6,022 bases of DNA from Candidatus Saccharibacteria bacterium RIFCSPHIGHO2_02_FULL_47_12. GTDB lineage: Bacteria; Patescibacteriota; Saccharimonadia; Saccharimonadales; JANWIN01. The notes under the pieces were generated by a model that was not told the DNA's origin, made no database searches, and saw nothing but the letters and a program-made list of their open reading frames with translations. Positions within the stretch are counted from its first letter, which is position 1. Every line of letters begins with the position of its first letter. This document shows, piece by piece, positions 5,075 to 6,022 of the stretch. Both the position numbers and the translations under genes were made by a program. The DNA lies in assembly GCA_001790455.1 (NCBI GenBank), contig MGCP01000023.1, positions 1-6,022 of the forward strand, given 5' to 3'.

Positions 5075-5078
5075 GTAT
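5059..5078. promoter_or_regulatory. Probable MarR operator in the marR-MFS promoter
   Basis: ATACTTAACATGTCAAGTAT is a palindrome with one mismatched pair out of ten (A at position 7, C at 14). It overlaps the -35 box. Size, symmetry and place fit a MarR-family operator used for self-repression. A close relative of this site lies inside rsmA (5642-5661). Confidence 0.75.
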
Positions 5079-5112
5079 TGTCCACCTGTTCTTTTCATAA
5101 GTACCGAAACAA

Positions 5113-5889
5113 TTACTTTTTATAAAAAGCTTTGTAGAGCTTGTGCCACTGCTCGAAAGTCAGCTCTTGGGCACGGAGGTTTGGGTCTATGCCTGCTTTG
5201 TTTAGCAAACTCTCTATTTCTGGTTTGCTCTTGTGCAACCCACCAGCCAGGCTACTACGCAGTTTCTTTCTGCGCTCGCCAAAGCCAGCCGAGATTAGGC
5301 GAAAAAGCTGCTTGGTATCAACGTCTGCCAAAACCGGGCTAGCCATGCGTTTTAACACTAAAATTTGCGAATCCACTTTTGGCGGCGGACTAAATAAATC
5401 AGCTGGCACAACTTGGCCTAAACTAGGTTCATAATAAAACTGAACCAGTAGGGCCAGGACCGATAGGTCACCAGCATTGGCAGTGACCCTTTCTGCTACC
5501 TCCTTTTGCACTAGCAAAACAGCCACCGAAGGCTTATGTAGCGTTTCTGACAACACACGGAGAAGGTGAGCTGTGAGGTAGTATGGTATATTTGCAACAA
5601 CTTTGTAATCTTTGGGCATGCTAGAAAGGTCAAAGTCCAAGATACTTAACTTGTTAAGTATAAAGGGGAGTCCGGCAAATTTCTTTTCTAGGCCTGCGGC
5701 CAGGCTAGCATCTAACTCTACTGCCACCACACTTGCACCCCTATCTAACAATTTAGAGGTCAAGCTGCCGTGCCCCGGACCAATTTCTAAGACTACGTCT
5801 CTGCCATTTTCGTCTGCCGCTTTGCACATCGCATCTAGCGACGCGTCGTCATTTAGCCAATGCTGCCCCAGAGATTTCTTTGCATTCAT
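5113..5889 (-). CDS. rsmA: 16S rRNA (adenine(1518)-N(6)/adenine(1519)-N(6))-dimethyltransferase
   Basis: RsmA (KsgA) uses S-adenosylmethionine to dimethylate two adjacent adenines in the 3' terminal hairpin of 16S rRNA, late in small-subunit assembly. The 258-residue product is near the usual length. It shows KKSLGQHWLND (4-14), the SAM-binding motif LEIGPGHG (34-41), VELD (57-60, ribose-binding acid), the catalytic NIPYY (100-104), PPPKVDS (168-174) and the C-terminal FGERRKKLRSSL (203-214). The common LGQNFL or LGQHFL reads LGQHWL here. The ATG follows the stop of the upstream transglycosylase-like gene by 3 nt and has no clear Shine-Dalgarno, so translation is probably coupled. No strong terminator lies between this gene and marR, only the AT-rich palindrome CTTTTTATAAAAAG (5116-5129) near the stop. 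A MarR-like palindrome lies within the coding region at 5642-5661. Confidence 0.97.
   Translation of the reverse strand: MNAKKSLGQHWLNDDASLDAMCKAADENGRDVVLEIGPGHGSLTSKLLDRGASVVAVELDASLAAGLEKKFAGLPFILNKLSILDFDLSSMPKDYKVVANIPYYLTAHLLRVLSETLHKPSVAVLLVQKEVAERVTANAGDLSVLALLVQFYYEPSLGQVVPADLFSPPPKVDSQILVLKRMASPVLADVDTKQLFRLISAGFGERRKKLRSSLAGGLHKSKPEIESLLNKAGIDPNLRAQELTFEQWHKLYKAFYKK
5642..5661. promoter_or_regulatory. Second MarR-operator-like palindrome, inside rsmA
   Basis: ATACTTAACTTGTTAAGTAT has perfect 9-bp arms around a 2-bp centre and matches the marR promoter palindrome (5059-5078) at 18 of 20 positions. It lies in the rsmA part coding for FILNKLSI, a stretch that is not strongly conserved in the family. 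It could be an auxiliary operator for looping or a roadblock in rsmA. No promoter signals were identified beside it. Confidence 0.5.
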
Positions 5890-5892
5890 AGA

Positions 5893-6022
5893 TTACCAGT
5901 GCCTATTATTCTGCCAGTAGTTATAAGCTGCTGCCCAGCTACCATACCTGCCCTTGGTATAACTCACCGCCCACTTTAGTTGCGTTACGGGATTGGTCTT
6001 CCAGTCGGCGCCGTAAGGCGAC
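5893..6022 (-). CDS. C-terminal end of a secreted lytic-transglycosylase-like protein (partial)
   Basis: The last 42 residues of a protein whose start lies beyond the right edge are visible, followed by TAA. They read SPYGADWKTNPVTQLKWAV and, a little later, KGRYGSWAAAYNYWQNNRHW. The pattern of Gln, Trp, RYGS and a closing Ala-rich, Trp-rich end is known from the tails of transglycosylase SLT-type or resuscitation-factor-like cell-wall hydrolases of Gram-positive bacteria and Saccharibacteria. Such enzymes are exported and cleave peptidoglycan. The catalytic part, signal peptide and promoter are outside the window. The gene ends 3 nt before rsmA in the same direction, so the two are probably co-transcribed. 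Confidence 0.65.
   Translation of the reverse strand, partial: SPYGADWKTNPVTQLKWAVSYTKGRYGSWAAAYNYWQNNRHW

Noticed and set aside
1..6022. CRISPR array, transposase, toxin-antitoxin or phage genes
   Set aside because: No regularly spaced repeats and no such protein families were seen on either strand.

Overview
This is a compact, moderate-GC bacterial segment. All open frames end at standard stops, and I see no sign of an altered code. The gene set is two de novo purine genes, a tmRNA, a MarR-controlled efflux pump, the 16S rRNA dimethylase RsmA, and the C-terminus of a lytic-transglycosylase-like protein ending in Trp. The style of the proteins (a PAICS-like PurC, a short Trp-rich transglycosylase tail directly in front of rsmA) reminds me of Saccharibacteria or another Patescibacteria/CPR lineage. 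That placement is an impression and was not tested.

Left part (1-969, everything on the minus strand). A good promoter (34-62) points out of the left edge. Behind it lies a small bacterial sugar transferase (83-709), the type that loads the first sugar phosphate onto a polyprenyl carrier for envelope glycans. Between this gene and the tmRNA is a 260-bp non-coding stretch. It holds two intrinsic terminators, two strong hairpins, and an extra copy of the tmRNA 3' end as a 23-bp direct repeat (785-807 and 966-988). This looks like the scar of an element that integrated at the tmRNA 3' end and was then almost entirely lost.

Middle (970-2945). The tmRNA gene ssrA (970-1366, minus) is complete. 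It has a tRNA-like domain with encoded CCA, a resume codon at nucleotide 86, a 30-codon tag frame ending in the loop of a helix, and three recognisable H-type pseudoknots. Its promoter starts just after the purC stop codon. purC (1411-2235, minus) and purE (2366-2893, plus) are divergent around a 130-bp region with a near-perfect 17-bp inverted repeat. Their products act in succession: PurE makes CAIR, and PurC converts it with aspartate and ATP to SAICAR. purE ends at an intrinsic terminator that lies partly inside the 3' end of the convergent MFS gene.

Right part (2921-6022, minus). A marR-type regulator gene (4566-5027) and a 14-helix DHA2-type MFS exporter (2921-4549) form a two-gene operon. 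Its promoter has a consensus -35 box and a 20-bp palindrome as probable operator. A second palindrome identical at 18 of 20 positions lies inside rsmA, about 580 bp upstream. rsmA (5113-5889) follows the truncated transglycosylase-like gene (5893-6022) by only 3 nt and is probably translated by coupling.

I see no CRISPR array, no transposase or recombinase gene, and no clearly new multi-gene system. The most interesting signals are the duplicated tmRNA end, the unusual tmRNA T-loop and tag, and the paired MarR-type operators.
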